Positions 32,411 to 43,946 of a DNA stretch of 64,000 nt are shown piece after piece. Position 1 is the stretch's first letter. Each line of letters begins with the position of its first letter. The stretch is from Entomortierella parvispora (taxonomy: Eukaryota > Mortierellomycota > Mortierellomycetes > Mortierellales > Mortierellaceae). The notes under the pieces were generated by a model, which was not told the DNA's origin, searched no databases, and was given only the letters and a program-made list of their open reading frames with translations. The position numbers were made by a program, and so were the translations under genes. The stretch covers positions 496,001-560,000 of the forward strand of contig OY752152.1 of NCBI GenBank assembly GCA_963573315.1, written 5' to 3'.

Positions 32411-35400
32411 CTACAATAAGATCTTTGCTTCTTTTCTCGGTCGGGCACCATCCTCTTCACCTCCCTGCTCCTTTTCGACTTGTCTCTTCTTGCTGTTTTC
32501 GTTGCCAGCAGTGCCATAGAGGGCAGTAACGGTGGCAATGACACCATCCTCTTCACCTCCCTGCTCCTTTTCGACTTGTCTCTTCTTGCTGTTTTCGTTG
32601 CCAGCAGTGCCATAGAGGGCAGTAACGGTGGCAATGACATTGGAGATGGCGGTGGCCATGGCGGTGCTGGAAGTGATATCTTGAACGGTGGTGGTAGTAG
32701 CGACAGCCGTGGTGGAGATAGCTGCGGTGGCAATGGCGGTACTGGAGGAGGTGCCTTGTGCGGTGGCAGTCGTGACGACAGACGTGGTGGGGAAAGTGGT
32801 ACTGTCCTTCTTTTCACAATCACACTCTTTCTCCCATGGGTGATGTCCTTTTGCACAAACGGGCTGCAAGTACTTTGGACGGCGTTGGTAGATGAGATAT
32901 TCTTTGACCACATTGCAGATATTGTCCGCAGCCATGATGTCTCTATGCATCGGCACTCCACAGCCCCGGCAAAATAGTCGCCTGATGTTAACTTGCGAAA
33001 CGAATTGGTGGCAGACCGGGCACTTTTTGCTGGTGTAGTACTCGTTAATGCCGACTACGATATAACCCAGAGACCGCAGCTATTGGTGGTTGTACGGTGC
33101 GAGACATGTTAATGGCGGAAAATTAGCACATTGACGCCGTATTTGCAATCATGAATATCTTACCAGATTTTTGAAGTATGCCAGGAAAGACTCATGCAAG
33201 GACGAGAGCCGCTTGTTGCTACCAAATTTGCCGAGGCCAATGCCGATGACGACCATTTTGTCAGCCCTACGTTTCGCGCCAATTGAGCCACCGATCAGCT
33301 TTAAGATACTGTTAGCAATGGTCTTGAACTCTTCCATCCGCGCCCGCCGCTGGTCGAAGTTGTGGCTTTTGAAAATGTGATTGTTCCCGTTGTAAAAGGA
33401 ATTGAGACGCTCCTCATTCCTGCGCAAGTGTGTAAAGTATGTACTGATGCTCGCATTTTCACCACTTAGCGGAGGCAACTCGGACTCGATTTGGGAGATG
33501 GACGTAGATCCTCCTGGAGGGACAAGCCCCTTCTGGCTTTCCATCCAACGTCTGTGCTTGAAAGTGGGCTGCGAGATTGCCTTCTGCTTTACCGTCAGGT
33601 TGTGGAAAACATGGTTCCCCTGGGGTGGAAGCTTTGCAGCAGCGACGGGTGATAAGATCGGCGCTTCTGTGCTCGAACCTGGAATGGATGTCCTAGCAGG
33701 AGCCTTGCCTTTGGAGCTGTTTTGGGGATTGTTGGAGCTGTGGAATATCGTACTCGCAGCTACCGTGAATGCTTGACCAAGGTCAAGACACACGATATCA
33801 ATGTCCTCGGCAGGACAATCCGGCCAGAGTCGTAGTACATCCTCTTTCGTCTTCAGCACATTGCGAATCTCTGTCAAATAGTGGCCCGTACCTCCCACTA
33901 CAGAAGTAAGGCGAGGGGGTAGCTTGGCTTCTGGAAAGCGCCTGAACTTCACCGTTTGAAGCTCCTTGAGCTTGAAAGCTAACAGCTGTATTTCAAACCC
34001 GTCGGTGCGGATGGACCCTCGTAATAGGTAGCCTTTCGTGGTGTAGGTGGAGGGTTCAAAATCTGCTTGCCGGATGTGTTGGAGAGACCTGATACAGGTA
34101 CTATTCTTCTGGAGAGGCCGGTGAACTTGTTAAGAACCATAAAATTTTCCACTGCACTCTTCTCCTCTTGGATACCCAAGCATGGGCCAAAGGTCTTTTT
34201 CTGATTATGAGCCTTTTCGATCTACAGTTAGAGAAAGGGCAATAGTAAGAATGAGTTACTGTCGATGACCACATTGCTACACGCGAGGGACTTCAATAAA
34301 GATAACGATATAACATATTACCTTCTCAACGAGTTTCTGGCTACCGTTGCAATACATTCGCTGTAGTTCCTCTCCTTGTGCGGGGAGGGCACTCTGAGCC
34401 CTGATATCTGATGCTGATCGTATATCGGTCTGGATCCCTAACTCTTTCAGACGCCGGAGAAACATACTGACAACTTCGCCAACTCCAACCTGCTTGCCGT
34501 TTCTGCAGAGTTCACCAAGCTGTGGGTTGAATTCGACGAGTTCAGTTGTGACACCTCTTGTCGATGGAGGGTTCTTGGTGTACAGAGACGTCATGAGGCT
34601 TTGCAAAAAACGGGCTGGCAAGGTGTCATCCTCGCTATCATCCGTATTTCCCACCTGCCTGTCTTCCTGTGCCTTAACTTTTGCTCGTGGAGACAGATAG
34701 TCAAGGAAGACTCGATCTTACGGCTGTACTGCCCCAAGAGCAAAAACCCTCTCAATGTATGTCCCAATCAACTCTCGACATAGTCGCTTCACCTGCCGTG
34801 CCTGATGGACAACATCCCCAATGATAGCAGTGACGGCGCTTGATGCAACTTCGTCATCCTTCAGTGCGGCCTTGACGTTGCCTTGCAGAGTCCCAACAGT
34901 TAAACTGACGAAAGGATGCTCCTTGGCCACTTCCCGCATTAGATGCATTTTGGTCATTCCGGCAACTGATCGACCACGCCTGTCTGAGGATGTTCTCGTT
35001 TTGGGTTCCGTGGGTGTTGAATCGAAAGTTGAAGTCTCGTCATCAGTAGAAGGACTTGGCTTTTGCTTCCAAGGCTTCCAGGTATAGTCCTTCATTCCCT
35101 TGAGTGGGTCGTGCGAGATCCTTCGTGTTCTGGTCTTGAAGGAGAATCGAGGTCGATGTACGGCTTGAGCGGATTTATCTGACACCGCGGGTCCTGGCTG
35201 ATGTCGACCAATAGTACGATAGCGATTGAATTGCTGCGTTGACCGATGCCTCGGGGTCCACTCATAAGACGATGGACTAATTATAAAGAGCAGAGGGGTT
35301 AGTACCGGCGGCCATTCTGCTAGAAAATAATAGAGAAAAGCTGCGCCTGTGGTCTATACCTTTTTTTTTGAGCCGCCTCGTGTTCCTCCTTCTCTCTCTG

Positions 35401-35625
35401 AGACTGTACTCCAGTTGGGCTTTTTCGAATAACACCTTGACATCAGAGAGGCTCGGTATATCTTCTTCGTCATCATCAACGAGGGTCAATGAGATCGAAG
35501 CGACAGGCATTTGTGTGCGGTACACAAATACTCTTATAGATATTTCAAAGTCTGCCTGCCCTCGGTTTTTCAAGTAGACCTGGGGATCAGCCAAATACAC
35601 TCGGACCATAGCCTGAACATCATAT
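32411..35625 (-). pseudogene. Damaged paralogue of gene B: partial XPG C-terminal part + Fanzor nuclease (gene C)
   Basis: Exon-like blocks on the minus strand are 35625-35360, 35276-34322, 34221-33164 and 33079-32411. They align with gene B in order and share three intron positions: after the XPG part, before IEKAHNQKK and before LRSLGYIVV. The Fanzor core is complete: VCLDLGQAF (RuvC-I Asp), VIGIGLGKF, INEYYTSKKC, a four-Cys zinc ribbon and MHRDIMAADN. Damage: the N-terminal XPG catalytic half is not recognisable upstream of 35625. The XPG tail and next exon are out of phase by one base at an A9 run (35361-35369). A TAA at 34720-34718 falls in frame, unless a 63-bp GTAAGA...GACAG intron removes it. 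About 110 residues present in gene B are missing near 34065, with a frameshift. It is probably a dead or shortened copy, although the last two exons could still encode a RuvC fragment. Confidence 0.75.
32446..32637 (-). repeat. 96-bp tandem duplication in the gene C tail
   Basis: Two adjacent near-perfect 96-bp copies start at 32446 and 32542. In the gene C frame each encodes the same 32-residue unit (VIATVTALYGTAGNENSKKR and on), so the duplication keeps frame. It lies downstream of the zinc ribbon in a disordered tail. Confidence 0.9.
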
Positions 35626-38600
35626 CTAGAAGCAGATGCTTATAAATAATTGTCTCTATTAAATATTGTAGTCTATCTTACAACTTGCCGCCTTGCTTTG
35701 TTCTTTTTTCGTTTGTACTTTTCCCAGTTGAAAAATAAAGTGTTTTTTTTTTTTTTTTTTTACAAAACTCCTCATCGCTGACTTTACTTTTGAAGGGTTC
35801 TGATCTCCCATTTTGGAAAACAATCTGCCAGCAGGTTGGTCGGAGAAGAGATGGATTTGAAGAGCAATCCTTGCTTGGAGGTCGTAGTCCAAGATGAAAT
35901 AGTTGTTCAACAGCAGAGCCTAGAAAGATAAACGCGAAAGATACAGACCTGAGCGGTCGGCAAAGCAACGCTGCTGCAACTGTATTTTTTTTTTTTTTTT
36001 TTGATCGTGTGCTTGTCCTTCGGGTCGGACATCAAAAGCTGCAGCAAACCGAAAAAAAAAACAGACGCAAGATTTTGGGCGTTTTCGAGTGTGGTGTTCG
36101 TTATTGCTTACCTACGACTCTTTATTATATTGAAGGAGAAGAAGGGGTCCCCATTTTTTTCCAGAGAGATGAAGCAGCACCCCGCATTCAGTACTGATAA
36201 AAAAAGGTGTTCATGCACGATTGCGCACACAACGATTTCTTGAGGAGGGCGAGCGCGTTTCTGTAATTTAACAAAAAAAAAGTACCGGTACCGGCTCAAG
36301 TACCTTTCTCAAAGCGAACAAAAGATATTTCATTTTTTTCCGCAAGAAGAATCCAGGGACGGGAAAGGCAGGGAAGTGTGATGGGATGGAAGGGAAATGA
36401 GAGACGGGGAGCAGGAAAAAAAAAAGATACATGCTTCTTGAGCACAACAGAGATATATTATTGAGAGGAGCCTTGCGGCAGCGCGCACTGCCGAAACCAC
36501 ACTCGTGAAAAAGAAAAACAAAACATAATGAACTACTGCTGCTGGAAGTGAGAGGGTTTCGGCGAGAGCGTCAAGGACGAGAGCGCGCAGCTTTGACGAG
36601 TGATGTGATTTGATCTCAATTCTCTCTGGTCTGTGAGTGCTGTGTTTTTGGTGGCCAAAAGGCCAAAGAACTATATTTGTTCCCTTCTAAAGGCAAAGAG
36701 CCACTCACTGAAGGTGAGCAGCGGCTGTAGATAGTAGATAGCGGGGGGGAGCAGCAGGACTCGAGAACCGGTTACAGCAAACGGGATTCTTGCACATATC
36801 TATCATCATTGTCATTATTCATCAACATCAACATCTTCCATCGTCGTCGTACGTTCGTTTCAAAAAATAAAAAAAAAAAAGGACAAAAGAAACGACATCA
36901 TTGTGCGTGAGAAGATTAGAAGCTCATTCCTCCTTTGGGCGCCAACTAGCTTTCTCATTCTTTGTTTGTGTACCACGTCCGTGGTAAAAAAATAATAAAA
37001 ACAACAACAACAACAACAAAAACAATAATTTGGCACGACCCTTCCTGCATCACCCACAGACTTCCTTGATGGACCGCGCTCATCTGGCACACAACAAACA
37101 AACAAACAAACAAAGCCAACGAAGAGAAAAGACGCCATAATAATATCCGATAGCCTTTGGTACCGTACCAAGGCCCGCCCTCTCTTCATTCGAGTCATAA
37201 TAATTGCAGAATGTGTTGGGGGGACAAGATCAAAGGGGTTTTTCCTTTTTTTTTTTTTTTTTTTTTAGGGAGCTAAAGGCTTGTTTGTTTTTTTTATTGA
37301 CACCAGACCCCAGCTTATGGACCTTGGACCTTGGACCACGTTCTTGGAGTTGTCTTGTGTGTGAGTTTTTACTTTTGTGTGTATGTGTGTTTGTGCGCAA
37401 GTGGGACGATAGTCTAGCTTGCTGCTGGAGAGGGCGGCGAAACAAAAAAAGAAAAAAGAAAAGGACATTGAATCTTGTCCAGGGCGTCGCTGTGAGGGTC
37501 TGTGTCCCAACCTTGGTCTCTTTGGATTCTAGATGGTTGCCCCAGTGTTGTTGTATCAAGAATGAAAACAGCCGAGAACATGGGAGGGCAGAGGGGGGAA
37601 GGGAGGAAGAGAGGGGAAAAGAGGATGTGCCATGGCAAGGGAAAGTGGGGTTGCCACCAAAGACAGATCACCAGTAGAAAGAGAGAGTGAGAGTGGGGGT
37701 CGTTCATTGATTGCTGTCACAAACTTGCAATGGTCAGTGCTCTGTTTCTTGGTGGGACAGACTCCAGAGTGTCTCCCTTTTGGGGACGAATTGCTGCTGT
37801 GGAAATTGCGCCGACCTCATTTCTTTCCTTTCAGGAATTCTTTTTCTCTTGACGATGATGATGATGAGAAAAGGAACAAGTGCGTTCTTCGAATAGATCG
37901 CGCAACTCGCTCTCGAAGAAGTAAAAATAAAGACCTGATGATGACTGTATACACATGTCGATGCAGGGTACTTTGCTCGCGTACCGCAAAGAGCGCTCCC
38001 CTGGCAGGTCTGGAAGCTGGTTGCAGCAGCAGCCCAAGGATGACCTAACGTATTGGCTGTTGGGCTGGGGGCGGGAGACCACTGACTGGACCAGGTGGTT
38101 GACCAACAAAGTCCTCAATACCAAGCCAGGACTACTTTTTTTCCGAAGACAAGGAAACGACCTATCAGCGGCGGTCTCTCAGCCTGGTTTCAGTCCGTGG
38201 TGCAGAAGAACGATGACTAGAGAAGCAAAGCTGGCTGCCTGTGGCTCATTGAAGCGACTAATCACAGCTGCGCCTGCCGCCATTCGATGGATGTCTGCGG
38301 GGGGTAGGGGAGAGAAAGCAAGAGAGAAAGAGAAAAAGAAAGAAAGAAAGAAGAACGAGTGGCCGGCGAGAGGACCCGATCCTGTTCCCATTACACATCA
38401 ATTACACATCAGGCAGCTCGGTCGACTCTGCCGAGAATAGGATCCGAGAGGGGTGGGGGACGGACACAAAAGGCAACCATGGCTGTGTGCGTCCACAACA
38501 GTACAGCACGGTCGATCCTGGCCATGATCCAGCCACGACCTGCTTGCATCGGCGTCCATCCCTCGTTCCATCGAATGTGTGCGCCCCTCGGTTGAACAGA

Positions 38601-39051
38601 GGACGCAGGCAGCTCAGCTTGTGGCACCCAATGCACCCCAGGCAAAGGAAAGAGCGCAAGAGCAAACGCAAACGCAGAGCGGAAGAGTCCCTGCCTGCCT
38701 GCCTGTGCTATTTCCCTCTTTTCCATTCGTTCTCCCGTCCGTCCTCTCTCTTTCTCTCTTTCTCTTGCACTCCAACTCCTTTTCTTCCGCTTCACTTCAC
38801 CCCTCTGTCGTCTATTCTTCCTGTTTTCCCATCCCTCTTCTATCTCTTCTATCTCTCCTCCGTCCTCTGTCCTCTTGTCTTGCCTCCATTCATCATCCCG
38901 CAGCTCCCCCATCGCTCCCATCAGCAATTCAACCTGCTTCCCCTCCCCTACTGCGAATGATCCCCACCCTCCTCTGTTGACCATCTTTCCCATCCCCGGT
39001 CTCATTTCACCACCCGCACTTGCCCTGCAAAGAGACTTGTAATCTCTGCAC
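35626..39051. other. 3.4-kb region without a supportable gene
   Basis: The left part (35626-36300) is AT-rich with two runs of about 18 T (35743-35760, 35984-36001). A minus-strand coding-like stretch at about 35760-35960 (NYFILDYDLQARIALQIHLF) resembles nothing I know; it may be a relic fused to or displaced from gene C. The rest is low-complexity: AAC/AAAC repeats (37000-37115), GAAA tracts (38310-38350) and a CT-rich leader (38680-38960) that is probably the promoter and 5' UTR of the IPT-ankyrin gene. Confidence 0.5.
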
Positions 39052-39223
39052 ATGAATCCCTACCTCACTGCCTCTGCCACCATGGCATCGCAGCAGCCTC
39101 ATCACTTCCTGGGAGCTTCTGGCCAATCAGGCTACTCTCAACAACAACAACCACAGCAACAACAACAACAGCAACAGCAACAACAACAACAACAGCATAT
39201 CCCCTCCCAGCTATCTCTTATGC

Positions 39224-39263
<40 letters not shown>

Positions 39264-42200
39264 GCAACAACAGCTGAGATTGCAGCAGTTCCAGCAAGAG
39301 CATCAACGTCAGATGGCCTCTGGTCAGCAACCTTCGATGGTTCCTGGCATGTTCAACAACATGCAGCAACAACAGGCACCACAACAACAACAGCAGCAGC
39401 AGCAGCAACAGCAACAACAACCACAACAGCAGCCTCAGTACAACGGCACCCCAACCTATCCTACCAAACAAAACTGGGACATTCTCACAGGCCCTAATGC
39501 AATTGTGTCACTCCAGATTGGCCCCGATGGATCCTTGGTGCAGATGGCTCCTCGATGGGATAATGGCTACGATCTCGGCAACCTGCCTCCTGTCCAGATT
39601 TCTCCCCGAGCAAAGAACATCAATGTGCTCCCCCGTGCATCGGCTGATTACTGTGGACAGCCACATCCAAGCATGATGCTTCCACGACCAGCCTATATTC
39701 AGTCCCAATCTATGGGCCAGCAGCAACAGCAACCCCAGAATCCGTATATCTTTAGTACGCCGGCATCGGTCCCAGGCTTGGGCGCGGGCCCACCCGCGTC
39801 TCAGCAACAGCAACAGCAGCAGCAGCAGCAGCATGGCCGCCAGACAAACTCTTCGACGTCGCCTCCAACGGCCATCCAAGGGTACCTCCAGCCTAGCTGT
39901 TCGCCGGAAATGCCTATCAAGGCTTCGCCTGTGGAGCAGCAGCTCTCTTGGGGTAAGCCGATTGACTCGATTGGGTGACCAGCACACTGTCCCAGTGACC
40001 ACTGTTCTTGTTGGCCGGTTGGCCCTTTTTAATTCTGCGTGCCTTTGTGCAGGCTGCCCGTCCCTCTGTCCGTCGTGAGTTCCCCCCTCCCATGGGTGGG
40101 CGAACAGGCAGACAGACAGTCGACGGGCAGATGTGGCTGGCCCCTTTTTGCCCTCGCCGAGGACGGAGGGACATCCCGCTGTGCTGACGACACGCTAATT
40201 TTGATTTTTTGTTGGTCTTTGTTGTTGTTTTGTTCTGGTTGAAATAACGCTAATCATGATCGATCGTACCTTCTTCTTGTCCAAATACAGCTTCGTGGGA
40301 GGAAGCAGCCCAGAACCAAGACGACCCGTACGCGACCCCAACGAGCTATGACGAGGGCGCCGGCACTCGGGTGAGTCCTTCTTCCCATTCCCTTCGCTCC
40401 TAAAACAGCCGTGATGAGCAGTAACACACACATGTATCTGGACCCTTTGGAACAACGTACTCAAACCTTCCTTTCTATCCTCATGTTGTGCCTAATAGGA
40501 TCATGCTAGTGTTGAATTCACCGGCACAAAGAGCCTCAAAGTCTTTACCTCCTCCAAGAAGGACGACGATGGCGAGTTCCGGAAGGGCCAGCAATTTTAC
40601 CTCAACGTCCACCTGAGCCCCGAGGATCGCGATAGATATCGTTACCTCCGTATTCCCACCGAGAACATTGTCCTTCCATGCAGGGCTGACAGCACCGGAA
40701 AGATCACCCTCAATGCCTCTGGAAAGAGAGGAGCCGAGTCCATGAATGCCCCCACAAGTGCCCAGGAAGAGGATGTTCTCTCTCTGAAGCTGACTACATT
40801 CCTAGAGCCAGAGCACCGTGTTGTTGTCCCCTGCGGTCGATGCAAGGACAAAACACCAGAGATCCTTCGCTTCCATCCCGGTGTGAACGGCAAGCCCATG
40901 ATTGATGAGAACGGCATGGTCACTCTTCGGGATGGCCAAGTCAAGCTCATCGCATCTGCTTGGTGCGCCAGCACGTCCCACCATCGTGGACCTGGCACCA
41001 AATTTAGTTTTCAAGTTGAGCTGACTAGCCATTCCCGTGCGGAGCCTCTTCTGGTCTACGAGGGCCGCAGCGACGAGGTCGAGATCTATGCCAGTCATGG
41101 CCGTGACAAAGGCGCTCGTATTGCCAACAAGAACACGGATAAAGCATCGTAAGTTGATCTGCTACTGCTCTCTAAATGATATGGGCCGAATGTTTGATTG
41201 TCAAAGGAAGGATGGATGACCAAGAAGTTGTGTTTAAGATACTCATCCATGCACATGATTGCTCATATATACCATTTACTACCATGAATCACACGATAGG
41301 AAATCGCATTCACCGAGCTTCCAGGAGCGTGGGAATACCGGCCCACCCTCGCCTGCCAAAACAAGCTCATCCAGCCCTCCCAGCTCTCCCACCTCTGCCT
41401 CTGGTCACTACGAGGCTGGTCCAGCAAAGAAGCGTAGAGAGGATGGACCCATGACCCCTCCTCTGGTTGATTCCGATGCGCCACCAACCATCAAGAGCTT
41501 GGAACCCAGAAAAGGTCCCATCTGCCGAGAGAACCACGTCATTATCATTGGCTCCAACTTTACACGCGGAATGACGCCCATGTTTGGACGAGAGTACGGC
41601 ACAGTGATCGACATCAACCCCTTTTACATTGAGTGCACCACTCCAAGATACCCTATCACTGAGGTCGTTCCGCTCTGGATCTATCACAACGAATCCTACC
41701 TCCCGACAGACAAGACATACGAGTTTACAGATGAGCAGGCTCAAAGTGACATGGAGCAGCTGTTGAGAAACCTCATCCAGTCAGATGGCGATGGTGGAGA
41801 CTCTGGCTCCTACCTTTCGTTGCTCGAGCGTATTGCAGGCCTCCCCCCATCAACTGATATCTCAGGCCAGACTCAGGGCAATGGTTCAACTATGCTTCAC
41901 AATGCCTCCGTGCTTGGCTACCAAGCTGCCGTAAACACCTTGATCGCCGAGGGAATTGAACTCGACATTACAGACGATTCAGGATTCACAGGTATGTTCA
42001 CTGTGTTGGTGTAATATCGATATAATCTTTCGATGGGAAAGGCAACTGACCATTGACTCGTCTCCTCATAGCTCTTGACTACGCCATCTACACCAATAAT
42101 GTCGAAATTGCAGAGTCACTACTCCAAGCTGGTGCGATGGTGTCATACAGGAGACTGGGACAGTTGAACCTCGCTCCATCTCCAGAGATGTTGGATCTTA

Positions 42201-43654
42201 TGCGCAGCATGTGTGGTGTCGACCTCTCGGCTGACTTGGCTTTGCTTGGAAAGACAACTGAGAGCGACGAGCAAGATGAGGAGGAAGAGGAGGCGCTGGA
42301 AGAGAACCATTTGTCAAGGGCCTTTGAGGCCACTGGATTGAATGTCGAGGACCCTGTCACCTCTGCTCCCTTCTCCTCCTCGGCGCCTTCATCGCGGCCT
42401 CGAGCAGTTCCCCAACGGAGTACGAGGCCACTCTCCATCACGACGGTCTCGACTCAGTCAACTGGAATGATGTCTCTCGCCCCAACCATGTCGACGCTCG
42501 CGCCTTCCGCAACATCCTCAAACCAGTCGCGACCCTCCGTGGGTATGATGGGTGGACGTACATCCGCTCATGTGGTGAAGGGTGGTCAGGAAAACATTTG
42601 GCAGTGCGCTAAGAAAGGAAATCTTGCCTTGGTTAAATACCATCTGGACAAGGAGCCCGGCCTGATCAACACGCCGTGGAAGTTTGATGGTCGTTCCGTT
42701 TTGAGTAGTGCATGTGCATCCAGTCTTCCTCAAGAGCTGGTCGAGTTTTTGGTCCAAAGAGGCGCTCAGGTGAACAGTGCAGACACCTTCTACAAGCGAA
42801 CGGCGTTACACACGCTGTGCGAGGAAGGTGGCTTGTCTCAGGATGATTGGAAGATTGTAATGTCCCGAGCGGATCAGGAAGCAAACGACCAAGATGTTTT
42901 GGCTGCGATGCGTTTCTTGCTGGATAACGGCGCGGTAGTGGATGCCAAGAATCACTGGAAGGAAACTGCTCTGATGCGTCTTTTCGCTGGACGAGATTGT
43001 CCCCTCATGGTTCAAGAGTTGTACAGCCGAGGTGCCGACTCTAGACTGAAGAGCTCCAAGGACGCCTATCCCCATGGAACGGCTCTCTGCTATGCTGCCT
43101 TTTACGGACGGACACAATCTCTCAAGTGGATGATTGAGAACGACTTGCTGTTGAACGACGAGGCCAATGTGAAGGAGGCTATCAAATGGGCCAAGGCTAG
43201 TAAGGGCGAGACCCAGCAGTTGTCATCCTCGCCTTCGTCATCGCCAAGTGTGAACATGGTCCGAAAGAAGGAGGAGCGCAAAGCCGAGGCAATCCGTCTT
43301 TTGGAGAGCTGGCTGGGCGAAAGTGGACAGCTGAAGCGCAAGGCCTTGGCCAAGGAGGTCTCGTTGTTGGACAGCGAGGAATGGTGGCACCGGATGAGTG
43401 GTATTGTCGCCGAAAAGCCCGCAGTGACCCCCGTGCCACTGTTGGATTCTTCGAGCAGCCTGAGTGCTAGCTTGTCTTTGTCACAGTCACCATCAGCATC
43501 GTCGTTTTCATTGTCGACATCCAAGATGCCGATGGAGATGAGGCCGCTTTGGCGCGAGGTCCAGGGATTGTCTGAGAATCTGTCGAGTTCGGATTTAGCC
43601 ACCAGTCCAAGCTCAAGGATGAAGTGGAACCCTTTGACGATGCTTCGCAAGTAA
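39052..43654 (+). CDS. Spt23/Mga2-like IPT/TIG-ankyrin transcription regulator, five exons
   Basis: The model is join(39052..39952, 40291..40370, 40499..41148, 41300..41991, 42072..43654), 1301 residues with continuous phases. The N-terminus is Gln-rich, with CAA/CAG runs at 39139-39430, followed by WDILTGPNAIVSLQIGPDG. Residues about 328-545 form a conserved domain with SLKVFTSSKKDDDGEF, LEPEHRVVVPCGRCKDKTPEI and KLIASAWCASTSHHRGPGTKF. An IPT/TIG immunoglobulin-like domain (PTIKSLEPRKGPICRENHVI) spans about 604-690. Ankyrin-type repeats follow near 745-810 and 930-1110. This is the order in the fungal Spt23/Mga2 family. In yeast these are ER-anchored precursors, released by proteasomal processing, that control OLE1 fatty-acid desaturase. 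No hydrophobic C-terminal membrane anchor is seen here (the end is MKWNPLTMLRK). It may therefore act as a soluble nuclear regulator, and membrane sensing is doubtful for this copy. Confidence 0.85.
39139..39430 (+). repeat. Interrupted CAA/CAG repeats coding for poly-Gln
   Basis: Three clusters of CAA/CAG triplets (about 39139-39198, 39222-39275 and 39380-39430) encode long glutamine runs in the N-terminus of the IPT-ankyrin regulator. Length variation between strains would be expected. Antisense frames here give poly-Leu artefacts. Confidence 0.9.
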
Positions 43655-43914
43655 TTTTGACCGTGTCCATTCTCTTCATCTCTCAAGCACAGCACTAATG
43701 GTAGAAGCGCCTTGATCACATACCCTCCCTACCCTATTCTTTTTTCCATCGCTTTGTTTTGACAAAAGTCGTGCCCCCCTCTCCTGTCCTTTTTTTCATT
43801 ATTGTTTTTTCTTCAAGGAACGTCTTTTATTTCAAAAACGATTCTTTTTTGTATTTAGTCTCTTTAACCTCCTGCCTTCTCTCCTCTCTCCATCTCCCTC
43901 CCTCCCTCCACCAC

Positions 43915-43946
<32 letters not shown>

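Noticed and set aside
39211-39471. Minus-strand poly-Leu open frame
   Set aside because: It is the antisense of the CAA/CAG tracts in the IPT-ankyrin regulator.
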